This document shows positions 54,851 through 64,000 of a DNA stretch of 64,000 bases, one piece after another. The stretch spans positions 1 to 64,000 of the forward strand of contig NZ_QPGB01000002.1 of the NCBI RefSeq assembly GCF_003335215.1. The letters run 5' to 3'. This DNA comes from Parvibium lacunae. GTDB lineage: Bacteria > Pseudomonadota > Gammaproteobacteria > Burkholderiales > Burkholderiaceae_D. Positions within the stretch are counted from its first letter, which is position 1; each line of letters begins with the position of its first letter. The position numbers and the translations under genes were made by a program. Below the pieces are notes generated by a model that was not told the origin of the DNA, ran no database searches, and was given only the letters and a program-made list of their open reading frames with translations.

Positions 54851-54860
54851 GACGAGAACA

Positions 54861-54888
54861 CTGCCCGTATCGCGCCGATGGCGGGCAG
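54861..54888. terminator. Hairpin between convergent lipase and pgsA genes
   Basis: CTGCCCG pairs with CGGGCAG, with a further TCG/CGA pair inside. It is followed on the plus strand by CTTAGTTGTT. Position between convergent genes supports termination, but the T run is poor. Confidence 0.5.
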
Positions 54889-54900
54889 CTTAGTTGTTAG

Positions 54901-55473
54901 TTATGTACGGCTTTTTATGACTGGCCATGCTTGGTTGAGGTAATAGCACATTGACCATACCGTGAGAACAACCGCCACCCACAGCAAGAGGGTGCCCAAC
55001 GCCAGCGCTTGACCCAAAATCGGCAGCGGCCCGCCATAGAGTAATAACGGAATCGCCACCATTTGGGCAATGGTTTTAACCTTGCCCAGCCAATTGACAG
55101 CGACACTATTGCGGGCGCCTAGCTGGGCCATCCACTCGCGTAAGGCCGAGATGGTGATTTCACGGCCGATAATAATCAGGGCTGCGAGCATGTCAGTGCG
55201 CCCCAAATGCAGCAACACTAATAGCGCGGCACCCACCATCAGCTTATCGGCTACCGGATCTAAAAAGGCCCCAAAAGCAGAGGTTTGATGCCACTTACGG
55301 GCCAAATAACCATCCAACCAATCGGTTAATGCCGCACCAATAAACAAGACCGTTGCCGTGATATCACGCTCGCTTGCCGTCAACCAGCCGCTAGGCAGGT
55401 AGTACAACAAAATCAGCAGGGGAATGGCGATAATACGCAGCCAAGTCAGCAAAATGGGAAGATTAAAAGGCAT
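54901..55473 (-). CDS. pgsA: CDP-diacylglycerol-glycerol-3-phosphate 3-phosphatidyltransferase
   Basis: Makes phosphatidylglycerol phosphate, the committed step to PG and cardiolipin. The 190-residue membrane protein begins MPFNLPILLTWLRIIAIPLL and has the full CDP-alcohol motif ALTDWLDGYLARKWHQTSAFGAFLDPVADK (DGxxARxxxxxxxxGxxxDxxxD form). Four to five hydrophobic segments are visible. It follows uvrC by 28 bp, the widespread uvrC-pgsA pair. The ribosome-binding site is weak. No tRNA genes follow, though some proteobacteria have them there. Confidence 0.97.
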   Translation of the reverse strand: MPFNLPILLTWLRIIAIPLLILLYYLPSGWLTASERDITATVLFIGAALTDWLDGYLARKWHQTSAFGAFLDPVADKLMVGAALLVLLHLGRTDMLAALIIIGREITISALREWMAQLGARNSVAVNWLGKVKTIAQMVAIPLLLYGGPLPILGQALALGTLLLWVAVVLTVWSMCYYLNQAWPVIKSRT

Positions 55474-55501
55474 AAATATTGTGTGAAAAACAAGGCTGCA
55501 A

Positions 55502-57475
55502 TCAATGCAGGCGGCGGTAAATTTCTTCAGCCAGCTGACGAGAAATCCCCTCTACCTGAACCAAATCTTCAATACTTGCAGATTGTACGCCACGTAAGCC
55601 CCCAAAATGAACCAGTAGCCGCTGCCGCCGTTTCGCGCCGATTCCTGGAATATCTTCCAGACGTGATTGATTACGCTGCTTGGCGCGCTTGGCACGCATC
55701 CCGGTAATCGCAAAGCGATGGGCTTCATCACGGATCTGGGCAACCAGCAATAATGCCGGATGTTCTAATCCCAGACTCAGTGGCTCGCGCTCATCGGTAA
55801 AGAACAAGGTTTCCAGGCCAACTTTACGGCCCTCGCCTTTGGCGACCCCAATTAGACAATCGGTACTGAGCCCAAGCTCGTGAAACACCGCCACGGCGAT
55901 GTTCAGTTGGCCTTTACCACCATCAATCAGAATCACCTCCGGCAGCGCTCCCTGGCCGGCAGCCACCCCTTCGTAACGGCGGCGCAAGGCTTGGCTCATA
56001 GCGGCATAGTCATCCCCAGGCGTAATATCGGTAATGTTGTAACGCCGATATTCTTTGGGTTGCAGGGCATGCTGCTGATACACAACACAGGCAGCTTGGG
56101 TCGATTCGCCCATGGTATGGCTGATATCAAAACACTCGATGCGCAATGGATCAAGTGCCTCAGGATCAAGCCCCATGCCTAATACCTCGGCTAGACTGCG
56201 GGTACGCATACGCTGCGAACTGGCTTCCGCAAGCGATTGACTGAGGGCCAGTTTGGCATTCGAATTCGCCATGTCCAGCCATGCCCGCCGTTGACCTTGC
56301 GGCTTATGTTGCACCAACAGGCGACGGCCCGCCTGGCTTTCTAGCATCGCCAATAAGTCAGGCTCTGCGACAGGATGACTACAGATCAACACAGGCGGTA
56401 CTGGTGCCTCAAGATAATGTTGAGCAATAAACGCAGTGAGCAGCTCGCTGGCCAACGCTGCGATGGGGGTCGCGACTGGCGCCTCTTCAGCAGCGCACAT
56501 ACGCTCTGCTGCCAGACTCTCGTCAGTAACGTCCAATGCCTCTGGTAATGGCAGATCAACGGGTAATTGCGGGAAAAAGGTCCGATCACCCAAATGCCGA
56601 CCACCGCGCACCATGGCCAAAGTCAGGCAGGCGGCACCGGCCTCAATCGCCACCGCCAAAATATCGGCATCTACCGCCTGCCCTGCTTCCATCGCTTGCT
56701 GCTGTTGCATCGTGGTTAAGGCGGTGATTTGGTTGCGAACCAGCGCCGCTTCCTCAAAACGCAGTGCTGTCGCCAGGGCGGTCATACGCGCACTCATTTC
56801 CTCTAGCATCGCCCGACTTTCGCCGCGTAGAAAACGCATTGCCTGCGCAACATCTTGTGCATACGCCGTCGCCGATATTTTATCGACACAGGGCGCACTA
56901 CAGCGCTGTATCTGATGTAGCAAGCAAGGGCGGGATCGATTCTGAAAAACCGAGTCCTCACAAGTCCGCAGTTGAAAAACTTTTTGCAAAATCTGCACCG
57001 AATGCTTGACCGCGCTGGCATTTGGGAATGGCCCAAAAAATTGACTGCGCTTATCGGTCGCCCCGCGATAGAAACTCACGCGTGGAAAAGCATGCCCAGA
57101 AAACTTTAAATAGGGATACGACTTATCATCCCGAAACAAAATGTTGTAACGCGGATGCTGCGTTTTAATGAGGTTATTTTCGAGTAATAACGCTTCGGCT
57201 TCGGAGCGCGTGACGGTGATCTCAATCTGCCGAATTTGCCCAACCATGTGCGCAATCCGGGGCGAGATCAGGTTTTTTTGAAAGTATGACGACACGCGTT
57301 TTTTCAAATCGCGTGCTTTACCGACATAAAGCAGATTACCGGTTACACCGAGCATGCGATAAACGCCAGGCAAGTGGGGCAACTGCCGCAAAAATGCCGT
57401 CGCATCAAAGGCTTCTTCGGGCACTGGCGCGGCTACTTCAGCAGCGGGGGGGGAATCGGGTTTATCGGGCTGCAT
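55502..57475 (-). CDS. uvrC: Excinuclease ABC subunit C
   Basis: Makes both incisions in nucleotide excision repair. The 657-residue chain has the GIY-YIG domain ([31 protein letters not shown]), the UVR motif ([23 protein letters not shown]), the RNase H-like endonuclease ([36 protein letters not shown]) and tandem HhH motifs at the end ([31 protein letters not shown]). The Cys of the [17 protein letters not shown] stretch also match. The start at 57475 overlaps the end of the upstream glycosylase gene by 14 bp, so the two are coupled. A longer frame to 57514 is less likely. Confidence 0.97.
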   Translation of the reverse strand: MQPDKPDSPPAAEVAAPVPEEAFDATAFLRQLPHLPGVYRMLGVTGNLLYVGKARDLKKRVSSYFQKNLISPRIAHMVGQIRQIEITVTRSEAEALLLENNLIKTQHPRYNILFRDDKSYPYLKFSGHAFPRVSFYRGATDKRSQFFGPFPNASAVKHSVQILQKVFQLRTCEDSVFQNRSRPCLLHQIQRCSAPCVDKISATAYAQDVAQAMRFLRGESRAMLEEMSARMTALATALRFEEAALVRNQITALTTMQQQQAMEAGQAVDADILAVAIEAGAACLTLAMVRGGRHLGDRTFFPQLPVDLPLPEALDVTDESLAAERMCAAEEAPVATPIAALASELLTAFIAQHYLEAPVPPVLICSHPVAEPDLLAMLESQAGRRLLVQHKPQGQRRAWLDMANSNAKLALSQSLAEASSQRMRTRSLAEVLGMGLDPEALDPLRIECFDISHTMGESTQAACVVYQQHALQPKEYRRYNITDITPGDDYAAMSQALRRRYEGVAAGQGALPEVILIDGGKGQLNIAVAVFHELGLSTDCLIGVAKGEGRKVGLETLFFTDEREPLSLGLEHPALLLVAQIRDEAHRFAITGMRAKRAKQRNQSRLEDIPGIGAKRRQRLLVHFGGLRGVQSASIEDLVQVEGISRQLAEEIYRRLH

Positions 57476-58106
57476 GCGTGAGATAGTCACGAATATCTGC
57501 CACCACCGCATCAAACATGGCAGGGGTTAACCGCCCAGTTTGGGTGTTGTAGCGGCTTACATGGTAGCTATCCACCAAACGCAAGCCGCTGACCAGCTCA
57601 TGCACCGCATGATGAGCGAAAGGATAGGCACTTCTTTTGAGGTCAAGCGCCATCAGTACGGCCTGATGGGCGACCGCACCCAGCGCCAAAATAACGCGCG
57701 GCTGACACTGCGTCAGCTCGACCCGTAAATACCCATTACATTGCTTGATTTCAGCCGGGGTAGGTTTATTTTCTGGTGGTAAACACTTGACTGCATTGGT
57801 CACCCGGCAATTCAGTAACTGCAAGCCATCGTCGCGAGCGAGGGCTTCTGGCTGGTTCGCAAACCCATGCCGATGTAGCGTGCTGTAGAGCAGTGGCCCG
57901 CACCAATCCCCGGTAAAAGGCCGCCCGGTGCGGTTAGCGCCATGCATTCCTGGGGCCAAGCCCACAATCAGCAAATCCGGCCGGGCCGCGCCAAAGGCGG
58001 GCACGGGGCGCGCAAAATAACTTGGGTGTTGGCTGCGCACGATCGCTAGCGCTGAGGCCAATCTGGGGCACGCGGTGCAATCATGGTCATAGTCTTGACG
58101 AGACAT
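57462..58106 (-). CDS. Family 5 uracil-DNA glycosylase (UdgB-like)
   Basis: Removes uracil and other deaminated bases from DNA. The 214-residue chain has CTACPRL near its start, part of the Fe-S ligand set, motif [27 protein letters not shown] and motif [18 protein letters not shown], the form seen in family 5 enzymes such as Thermus [30 protein letters not shown] supplies further Cys. The start at 58106 was preferred because the upstream 23 codons are AT-rich and unlike the family. It overlaps uvrC, giving a base-excision and a nucleotide-excision enzyme on one transcript. Confidence 0.9.
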   Translation of the reverse strand: MSRQDYDHDCTACPRLASALAIVRSQHPSYFARPVPAFGAARPDLLIVGLAPGMHGANRTGRPFTGDWCGPLLYSTLHRHGFANQPEALARDDGLQLLNCRVTNAVKCLPPENKPTPAEIKQCNGYLRVELTQCQPRVILALGAVAHQAVLMALDLKRSAYPFAHHAVHELVSGLRLVDSYHVSRYNTQTGRLTPAMFDAVVADIRDYLTHAAR

Positions 58107-58259
58107 ACGTTTAACCCAATAAAACAGATTGATGGAGATAAAATTGACGTTAACGTTAATTTGAATAACAATCACTGATCGACCAACAATCCGAGTTGCC
58201 GTGTCGCGACCAGTGACTTAGCAGGATATCTTGACCGCCTTGAATAAAACGGAAATGCG

Positions 58260-58682
58260 ATGAATCATCCAGCCAACCCGCATGATACAGCCCAATTCGC
58301 CGCACGCGGCGCGGAAGGCCTGCCCGGCCTGTTAGGTTTTACCGTCCTGAGCCAAGCAGACAAACAGTTGACCGCACAAATGGCGATCAAACCCGAATTC
58401 ATGGCACCCAATGGCTATTTACATGCGGGAACCGTGGTCGCCTTCGCAGATACGGCGGCAGGCTATGCAACCCAGCTACATTTACCGCCTCAAGCCCGTG
58501 GCTTCACCACCGTTGAGCTGAAGACTAATTTTTTAAGCACCGCCAACAGCGGGAAGCTCGTGGCACGCGCTCAGGCCATGCATCTGGGGCGAACAACCCA
58601 AGTCTGGGATGTTGTTGTCAGCCATGAAGAAACCGGTAAGACGCTGGCACTCTTTCGCTGCACACAAACCCTCTTGTACTGA
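58260..58682 (+). CDS. PaaI-type hotdog thioesterase
   Basis: A 140-residue hotdog-fold protein predicted to hydrolyse acyl- or aryl-CoA thioesters. The signature PEFMAPNGYLHAGTVVAFADTAAGYAT contains the HGG-like region (here LHAG) and the acidic residue of the central helix; GFTTVELKTNFLSTANSGKLVARAQAMHLGRTTQVWDVVV is the second beta part. The length is right for PaaI/YbgC relatives. It is divergent from the udg gene across 153 bp and stands alone. The substrate is unknown. Relatives include PaaI of phenylacetate breakdown and MenI, but no such genes are nearby. Confidence 0.88.
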   Translation: MNHPANPHDTAQFAARGAEGLPGLLGFTVLSQADKQLTAQMAIKPEFMAPNGYLHAGTVVAFADTAAGYATQLHLPPQARGFTTVELKTNFLSTANSGKLVARAQAMHLGRTTQVWDVVVSHEETGKTLALFRCTQTLLY

Positions 58683-58816
58683 CCCAGTCTTAGCCTGCTC
58701 GACACTGATTTCGCATTACATCCCGAACTGTCTATAACAAATCGCCCAACATCACTGCGGCGCGTGTTTCTCCTCTCATACAGATTAGCCGACTTGCCCA
58801 AGCAAGAAGGGTGGGC

Positions 58817-58858
58817 TTGACATACATCAACCCGATTCCTTCTCACCTCAATTATGGT
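58817..58858 (+). promoter_or_regulatory. FNR/Anr box and -10 of the ccoNOQP promoter
   Basis: TTGAC-ATAC-ATCAA (58817-58830) matches the FNR consensus TTGAT-N4-ATCAA at 9 of 10 positions. A TATGGT at 58853-58858 gives a start near 58865, which places the box at -41.5, the class II activator position. Low-oxygen induction of the oxidase is the expected result. Confidence 0.75.
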
Positions 58859-58890
58859 GTTGCTGTATTCGTGGCTCATGGAGAGGTGAA

Positions 58891-60339
58891 ATGCAAAATC
58901 AAACAGCTGTTGCCAATACCTACAACTATCAGGTTGTGAGGCAATTCGCGGTAATGACCGTCGTTTGGGGGATCGTTGGCATGCTAGTGGGGGTCATTAT
59001 CGCCGCCCAACTCGCCTGGCCAGCCTTAAATTTTGATATTCCGTGGTTAACTTATAGCCGCTTGCGACCCTTACACACCAATGCAGTGATTTTTGCTTTT
59101 GGTGGCTCGGCCTTATTTGCGACCTCCTATTACGCGGTTCAGCGGACCTGTCACACCCGCTTATTTAGTGACAAACTGGCGGCATTCACGTTTTGGGGCT
59201 GGACTCTCGTGATTTTGCTCGCGGCGATTTCACTGCCACTGGGGATCACCTCGGGCAAAGAATATGCCGAGCTCGAATGGCCGATTGACTTACTGATCGC
59301 TGTCGTTTGGGTTGCCTATGCCATTAATTTCTTTGGCACCATCATCCAGCGCAAAACACCGCATATCTATGTTGCAAACTGGTTTTTTGGTGCCTTTATT
59401 ATTACTGTTGCGGTTCTGCACATCGTCAATAGTGCGGCTATGCCCGTCAGCCTGCTGAAGTCTTATTCAGCTTACGCAGGGGTGCAAGATGCCATGGTGC
59501 AATGGTGGTACGGCCATAATGCAGTCGGCTTTTTCCTGACGGCAGGCTTCTTGGGCATGATGTATTACTTCATCCCCAAGCAAGCGAATCGCCCCGTCTA
59601 TTCCTATCGCCTCTCGATCATTCACTTCTGGGCCTTGATTTTTACCTACATGTGGGCCGGCCCGCACCACTTGCACTACACCGCCTTACCCGACTGGGCA
59701 CAGTCACTAGGCATGTTGTTTTCGCTGATTCTCTTGGCCCCGAGCTGGGGCGGCATGATCAACGGGATTATGACGCTCTCGGGAGCTTGGCATAAATTAC
59801 GGTCAGACCCGATTCTCAAATTTTTGATTGTGTCACTGTCTTTCTATGGCATGTCCACTTTCGAAGGACCGATGATGTCGATCAAAACAGTGAACGCCCT
59901 CTCTCATTACACCGACTGGACAGTTGGCCATGTTCACTCAGGGGCGCTAGGTTGGGTTGGGCTGGTTTCCATGGGCTCCATTTACTACTTACTGCCCCGA
60001 GTTTTCGGCCGTGACAGCATGTATTCCACCAAGTTGATCGAAGTTCATTTCTGGGTTGCAACCCTGGGAATCGTGCTCTACATCGCTTCCATGTGGATCG
60101 CTGGCGTCATGCAGGGCTTGATGTGGCGTGCCACCAACCCGGATGGCAGCTTGACCTACACCTTTGTTGAAAGTGTGAAAGCAACCTATCCCTACTATGT
60201 CCTACGTTTAGGAGGCGGCCTGCTGTATCTGCTCGGCATGGTCATCATGGCCTACAACACTTTCAAAACGGTTGCCGCTGGGCGGGCTTACAACGCCCCG
60301 ATTCCAGCCGCTCAAATTCATGCTGTTGCGCATGCGTAA
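58891..60339 (+). CDS. ccoN: cbb3-type cytochrome c oxidase subunit I
   Basis: Catalytic subunit of the high-affinity oxidase that reduces O2 at low tension and pumps protons. The 482-residue chain has 12 membrane segments and the haem-copper His residues: [44 protein letters not shown] (with His near CuB), [16 protein letters not shown] and [24 protein letters not shown]. The tyrosine-containing and CuB regions agree with CcoN, not with aa3-type subunit I. AGAGGTG precedes the ATG. It is the first gene of ccoNOQP. Confidence 0.98.
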   Translation: MQNQTAVANTYNYQVVRQFAVMTVVWGIVGMLVGVIIAAQLAWPALNFDIPWLTYSRLRPLHTNAVIFAFGGSALFATSYYAVQRTCHTRLFSDKLAAFTFWGWTLVILLAAISLPLGITSGKEYAELEWPIDLLIAVVWVAYAINFFGTIIQRKTPHIYVANWFFGAFIITVAVLHIVNSAAMPVSLLKSYSAYAGVQDAMVQWWYGHNAVGFFLTAGFLGMMYYFIPKQANRPVYSYRLSIIHFWALIFTYMWAGPHHLHYTALPDWAQSLGMLFSLILLAPSWGGMINGIMTLSGAWHKLRSDPILKFLIVSLSFYGMSTFEGPMMSIKTVNALSHYTDWTVGHVHSGALGWVGLVSMGSIYYLLPRVFGRDSMYSTKLIEVHFWVATLGIVLYIASMWIAGVMQGLMWRATNPDGSLTYTFVESVKATYPYYVLRLGGGLLYLLGMVIMAYNTFKTVAAGRAYNAPIPAAQIHAVAHA

Positions 60340-60349
60340 TGGGAGAATA

Positions 60350-60976
60350 ATGATGAGTCAAAACGCAAGCAAACACGAAGTTATTGAAAAAAATGTAGGG
60401 TGGATGATCCTACTGATTGTGCTGTTAATCAGTGTCGGGGGCTTGGTCGAAATTGTGCCGCTGTTTTTCCAGAAATCGACGACCGAGCCTGTCCAAGGAT
60501 TACAACCCTATACCGCACTACAACTGGCAGGCCGCGATATTTATATCCGCGAAGGTTGCTACAACTGCCATTCACAAATGATTCGACCATTCCGGGCTGA
60601 AACAGAGCGCTATGGTCACTACTCCGTCGCTGGCGAGTTTGTTTATGATCGCCCCTTCCAGTGGGGCTCGAAACGGACCGGGCCTGATCTCGCGCGTGTG
60701 GGCGGACGTTACTCCGATGAGTGGCACCGCATTCACCTCAACAACCCCCGTGATCTGGTGCCTGAATCCAATATGCCAGGCTACCCTTGGTTAGCAAAAA
60801 ACACCCTTGACCCACAGGGCATCGCGCCAAAAATGAAGGCCTTACGCAAATTAGGCCACCCCTACAGCGACCAACAAATTGCAGAAGCCCCGGCTGCTGT
60901 ACAAGGTAAAACAGAAATGGAGGCGCTGGTTGCCTACCTGCAAGTGCTCGGCACCAGCATCAAAACCAGTCGCTAA
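60350..60976 (+). CDS. ccoO: cbb3-type cytochrome c oxidase subunit II (mono-haem)
   Basis: Membrane-anchored cytochrome c subunit. The start at 60350 follows GGGAGAA (208 residues; Met2 is at 60353); an extension into ccoN was rejected. One N-terminal membrane segment ([22 protein letters not shown]) leads to the haem-binding CYNCH motif in [56 protein letters not shown] is the standard CcoO sequence, with [11 protein letters not shown] providing the axial Met. It lies 10 bp after ccoN. Confidence 0.97.
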   Translation: MMSQNASKHEVIEKNVGWMILLIVLLISVGGLVEIVPLFFQKSTTEPVQGLQPYTALQLAGRDIYIREGCYNCHSQMIRPFRAETERYGHYSVAGEFVYDRPFQWGSKRTGPDLARVGGRYSDEWHRIHLNNPRDLVPESNMPGYPWLAKNTLDPQGIAPKMKALRKLGHPYSDQQIAEAPAAVQGKTEMEALVAYLQVLGTSIKTSR

Positions 60977-60998
60977 TGGGTTGAAAGCGAGGATAAAC

Positions 60999-61190
60999 AT
61001 GGATATCAATACCCTACGCATTGCAGTGACCGTACTCAGTTTCTTTACCTTTCTCGGGATTATCTGGTGGGCACTGGCAAAAAAACACCAAGCCCGCTTT
61101 GAGCGCGCCGCTTATGCCGTTTTAGAAGATGAAACGCCCGCCGCTAGCTGGGCGACCGAACAAAATCTGAAAGGAACCCATCATGGCTGA
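60999..61190 (+). CDS. ccoQ: cbb3-type oxidase subunit IV, CcoQ
   Basis: A 63-residue protein with one membrane segment (TVLSFFTFLGIIWWALAKKH). Family members stabilise the cbb3 complex. The start at 60999 follows GAGGATAAAC; a longer frame running back into ccoO was rejected. The position between ccoO and ccoP is diagnostic. Its end overlaps the ccoP start by 8 bp. Confidence 0.9.
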   Translation: MDINTLRIAVTVLSFFTFLGIIWWALAKKHQARFERAAYAVLEDETPAASWATEQNLKGTHHG

Positions 61191-62103
61191 TTTCACCCAC
61201 TCACTTTGGGGGACCTACATCACCATCGTTACGATTATCAGTATTCTTGGTTGTCTTTGGCTCTTACTCGCCCTGCGCAGCAAGAAACAAGACCCAAATC
61301 AGCCCGTCAAAACAATGGGGCATGTGTGGGATGAAACCCTAGAAGAATATGACCACCCGCTACCGCGCTGGTGGCTCTGGTTATTCATTATTACCCTGGT
61401 CTTTGCAGCCGTTTATTTGTATCTTTACCCAGGTTTAGGCACGCACAGCGGCGCCTATGCTTGGAGCTCAGCAGGGCAGTATGAAGCTGAAATGAAAAAA
61501 ATGGATGCCAAAGTCGCGCCTCTATTTGCAAAATATTTACAGCAAGAAATTCAGCAAGTCGCGGCGGACCCTGCTGCCCGGGCCATGGGCGAGAAATTAT
61601 TTCTCAACTATTGCGCTCAATGTCACGGCTCGGATGCACAGGGCTCCAAAGGTTTTCCTAATTTAACGGATAAAGATTGGTTGTATGGCGGTGATCCTGC
61701 CACCATTAAGCTAACCATTCTCAATGGCCGACAAGGCATGATGCCCCCGATGGCAGCAGCAGTCGGGGGAGAAGACGATGTGCGTAATGTTGCTAACTAC
61801 GTACTGAGTTTGTCGGGGTCAGCCCATGACTCCATCAAGGCAGGTTTCGGTAAAGAAAAATTTGCAGCCTGCGCGGCCTGTCATGGTGCCGATGGCAAAG
61901 GCAACCCTGCGCTTGGCGCCCCTAATCTGAGTGACAAAACGTGGCTCTATGGTGGCTCAATTGACACCATTATGGAGACCATCAATAAGGGCCGGAGTAA
62001 CGCCATGCCTGCCTTTAAAGAAAGGCTAGGCGAAGCCAAAATACAAGTGCTAGCCGCCTATGTATGGAGTTTATCTAACCAAGAGAGTAAGCCCGCTCAG
62101 TAA
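61183..62103 (+). CDS. ccoP: cbb3-type cytochrome c oxidase subunit III (di-haem)
   Basis: Electron-entry subunit with two c-type haems. The 306-residue chain has two N-terminal membrane segments (ITIVTIISILGCLWLLLALR and WWLWLFIITLVFAAVYLYL) around DETLEEYDHPLPRWW. The haem sites are CAQCHGSDAQGSKG and CAACHGADGKGNPALGAPNLSD; each CXXCH is followed by a Met ligand region (MMPPMAAAVG; NAMPAFKERLG). GAAAGGAACC precedes the ATG. It is the fourth gene of the operon. The region behind it holds a hairpin before ccoG. Confidence 0.97.
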   Translation: MADFTHSLWGTYITIVTIISILGCLWLLLALRSKKQDPNQPVKTMGHVWDETLEEYDHPLPRWWLWLFIITLVFAAVYLYLYPGLGTHSGAYAWSSAGQYEAEMKKMDAKVAPLFAKYLQQEIQQVAADPAARAMGEKLFLNYCAQCHGSDAQGSKGFPNLTDKDWLYGGDPATIKLTILNGRQGMMPPMAAAVGGEDDVRNVANYVLSLSGSAHDSIKAGFGKEKFAACAACHGADGKGNPALGAPNLSDKTWLYGGSIDTIMETINKGRSNAMPAFKERLGEAKIQVLAAYVWSLSNQESKPAQ

Positions 62104-62143
62104 CGATCAATGGGCACCGTTGCCAGAGCCCGATGCACCGAAT

Positions 62144-62170
62144 CCCACCGCAGATGTCTCATGCGGTGGG
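62144..62170 (+). terminator. Intercistronic hairpin between ccoP and ccoG
   Basis: CCCACCGCA and its perfect complement flank a 9-nt loop in the 80-bp gap. No T run follows and ccoG is on the same strand, so it may stabilise the upstream mRNA or attenuate rather than end transcription. Confidence 0.45.
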
Positions 62171-62205
62171 CACAGAGATAAATCTTGAAAGCCGAAAGTA
62201 ATGCC

Positions 62206-63819
62206 ATGCCTGCTGATGATCTCTCCCCTGCCGCTGGTCTCGACATAGACCGTCAACAGGCAGAAGCAACCGAGTCTCAAGCAGCCGCATCCCACCATCC
62301 TCACACCACGATACCGCTCGCCCAAGTAGCGGCAGATCTAAAAGAAAAGACGGTCGCACAACGACAGCGCCTGCAAAATGAGCGCCCCACCAAAGCCCCG
62401 TCAGATCGCGATACAGACCTGGATTTGTATGAAGTGCGGAAAAAAATTTATCCCCGCGCCGTAGAAGGCTGGTTTGCAACCTGGCGCTGGAGTCTGGTTT
62501 GGTTAACCCAACTTCTCTATTACGGAACCCCTTGGCTGCAATGGAATGGCCGGCAAGCGGTCTTGTTTGATTTAGCCGAGCGTAAATTCTATATTTTTGG
62601 GTTGATTTTATGGCCACAAGATTTTATCTACCTCACGATTCTGCTCATCCTCTCCGCCTTTGGCTTATTTTTATTTACAGCTGTGGCCGGCAGACTTTTT
62701 TGTGGCTATGCCTGCCCCCAAACCGTATATGCGGAAATCTTTCTCTGGATAGAACGCAAAATAGAAGGTGAAAGAGGCGCACGCCAAAAACTAGATGAAG
62801 CCCCATTTTCAGCGCACAAATTCAGAATAAAGGCTACCAAATTTAGCGTGTGGGGGTTGATTGCGTTATGGACTGGCTTCACGTTTGTGAGCTACTTCAC
62901 CCCCATGCAAGAGCTCTTGCGCGAAGCCCATAGCAGCAATGGCAATTTACGGTTTGGGGGCTGGGAATCTTTCTGGATGCTCTTTTATGCTGGCTTTACC
63001 TTTTTACAAGCCGGTTTCATGCGCGAGCAAGTGTGCAAATATATGTGCCCCTACGCACGCTTCCAAAGCGCCATGTTCGACAAGGACACCATGGTGATCA
63101 CTTATGATCAAGGCCGTGGTGAGCCGCGTGGGGCTAGAAATAAAAAAGCCGATCCAGCGACACTCGGACTCGGTAGCTGTGTGGATTGTGGCATCTGCGT
63201 TCAAGTTTGCCCAACAGGGATTGATATTCGCCAAGGATTGCAATACGAATGCATTGGCTGTGCGGCCTGTATTGATGCTTGCGATCAAGTGATGGACAAG
63301 ATGCACTATCCACGAGGGCTGATCCGTTACTCCACTGAAAACGGGATCAAACATAAATGGGATAAGTCGCAGATGCTGCGCCGGATTTTACGCCCCCGCA
63401 TTCTCATCTATAGCGGTATCTTGCTCATCATCCTAGGCCTCACCCTAAGCAGTTTGCTGCTGCGTGATCCGTTTAAAGTCGATATCATCCGCGACCGTGG
63501 CAGCCTCGGGCGGGAAGTCGCAGACGGCTATATCGAAAATGTTTACCGCGTGCAGATTATGAATACCGACGAGCAACCGTATCAGTTTCAATTCACACCG
63601 CATGGATTGGACCACATTGAGATCGTCGGCGAGCCGCAGTTCACGCTCGCGGCAACCGAAACCCGTATGATTGCTATCAAACTGCGTGTGCCGCCACATA
63701 CTGGCAAACCAGGTGCGAATCCCATTCAACTCGATATTGAGCGAATCCCGCTGAATGACGCCGCTACACTAACCCACGCTGTTGTTCACGAAAAAGCCGT
63801 TTTTCATATTCCGCGCTAA
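62206..63819 (+). CDS. ccoG: Cytochrome c oxidase accessory protein CcoG (FixG/RdxA)
   Basis: Membrane Fe-S protein that supports cbb3 assembly, possibly by reducing copper on its way to the oxidase. From the ATG at 62206 it has 537 residues; the frame reaches a TTG at 62185. An acidic N-terminal stretch of about 70 residues is followed by membrane segments, the Cys motif GRLFCGYACPQTVYAE, KYMCPYARFQSAMFD, and two [4Fe-4S] motifs, CVDCGICVQVCPTGIDIR and CIGCAACIDACDQVMDKM. The C-terminal domain (MNTDEQPYQFQFTPHGLD) is Ig-like, as in other CcoG proteins. It follows ccoP, the known ccoNOQP-ccoGHIS order. Confidence 0.95.
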   Translation: MPADDLSPAAGLDIDRQQAEATESQAAASHHPHTTIPLAQVAADLKEKTVAQRQRLQNERPTKAPSDRDTDLDLYEVRKKIYPRAVEGWFATWRWSLVWLTQLLYYGTPWLQWNGRQAVLFDLAERKFYIFGLILWPQDFIYLTILLILSAFGLFLFTAVAGRLFCGYACPQTVYAEIFLWIERKIEGERGARQKLDEAPFSAHKFRIKATKFSVWGLIALWTGFTFVSYFTPMQELLREAHSSNGNLRFGGWESFWMLFYAGFTFLQAGFMREQVCKYMCPYARFQSAMFDKDTMVITYDQGRGEPRGARNKKADPATLGLGSCVDCGICVQVCPTGIDIRQGLQYECIGCAACIDACDQVMDKMHYPRGLIRYSTENGIKHKWDKSQMLRRILRPRILIYSGILLIILGLTLSSLLLRDPFKVDIIRDRGSLGREVADGYIENVYRVQIMNTDEQPYQFQFTPHGLDHIEIVGEPQFTLAATETRMIAIKLRVPPHTGKPGANPIQLDIERIPLNDAATLTHAVVHEKAVFHIPR

Positions 63820-63843
63820 TAACCCATTATGACTGGACTGACG

Positions 63844-64000
63844 ATGAATATTCCCTCCGCTTCAAGCCCGGCCCCCGCCCTACCCTGGTATCGGCATCGT
63901 TGGCCGTGGTTTCTCATGCTTGGCCCAGGGCTGGTCGTGATTGCAGGCTTAATCACCGCTTATATTGCTTGGCATGGCCAAGATGGCCTAGTCGTTGACG
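63844..64000 (+). CDS. FixH/CcoH family protein (partial, N-terminal)
   Basis: The window ends 52 codons into this gene. A short tail (MNIPSASSPAPALPWYRHRW) is followed by one membrane segment (FLMLGPGLVVIAGLITAYIAW) and GQDGLVVD, the start of the DGLVVDDYYK phrase that marks FixH/CcoH proteins. It is 24 bp after ccoG, on the same strand, which fits ccoH in the cbb3 assembly cluster. An in-frame ATG at 63829 is an alternative start. No further domain can be judged. Confidence 0.8.
   Translation, partial: MNIPSASSPAPALPWYRHRWPWFLMLGPGLVVIAGLITAYIAWHGQDGLVVD

Noticed and set aside
54851-55000. tRNA genes downstream of uvrC-pgsA
   Set aside because: Some proteobacteria have tRNA genes there, but the sequence holds only a hairpin and the lipase end.

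Overview
The window reads as a chromosomal segment of a betaproteobacterium. The evidence is a single-chain class I fumarase, a VC_2705-type sodium/solute symporter beside acs and aspA, the block trpA-accD-folC-SPOR-cvpA-purF, rpsO-pnp, an sbp-cysT-cysW-cysA-cysB sulfate operon, and ccoNOQP-ccoG with an Anr/FNR box. A Neisseriales/Chromobacteriaceae-like host is my best guess. It is an inference from gene content, not a placement. Gene density is high, and no rRNA, tRNA, CRISPR array or intact insertion sequence was found.

Layout. 1-1.2 kb: end of a histidine kinase, then a receiver-RsbW-like ATPase protein. 1.3-4.4 kb (minus): fumarase, a YqhA-like membrane protein and an Ig-like lipoprotein. 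4.5-13.7 kb: mnmC, acs, a secreted serine hydrolase, aspA (minus) and a large symporter. 13.7-19.3 kb: the giant NAD-glutamate dehydrogenase (minus) and folA. 19.5-26.2 kb: a CzcCBA-like RND efflux operon with its own LysR gene. 26.2-28.3 kb: a DUF1566 protein and isocitrate lyase. 28.6-30.65 kb: a decayed, AT-rich accessory patch holding polymorphic-toxin pieces, a probable immunity gene, an orphan toxin tail, a truncated immunity start and repeat-like sequence. 30.6-32.8 kb: an MFS exporter and a divergent AraC regulator. 32.8-37.7 kb (minus): sulfate uptake operon. 37.9-40.2 kb: MocR-type regulator divergent from a PNPOx-like flavoprotein. 40.2-44.6 kb (minus): a tight lipid-related operon, yggL - MFS/PlsC fusion - patatin - exported hydratase-like protein. 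44.7-47.2 kb: rpsO-pnp. 47.4-53.4 kb (minus): trpA-accD-folC-SPOR-cvpA-purF. 53.6-58.7 kb: GDSL lipoprotein, then udg-uvrC-pgsA (minus) and a PaaI-like thioesterase. 58.8-64 kb: cbb3 oxidase operon ccoNOQP-ccoG-(ccoH/fixH).

How the genes work together. Acetate is activated by acs, possibly imported by the symporter, and isocitrate lyase opens the glyoxylate shunt. Fumarase, aspartase and glutamate dehydrogenase connect C4-dicarboxylates and amino acids to the TCA cycle. The cbb3 oxidase supplies low-oxygen respiration. The sulfate operon carries its likely regulator CysB as the last gene.

Most of the window is ordinary core metabolism. The parts that deserve a second look are the toxin/immunity graveyard at 28.6-30.65 kb, the lipid operon with an exported hydratase-like enzyme, the symporter with a 150-residue insert and an EF-hand-like loop, the polyglutamine tail on PNPase, and trpA standing without trpB. 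I did not find a clearly new multi-gene system. The toxin remnants and the lipid operon are the nearest candidates.
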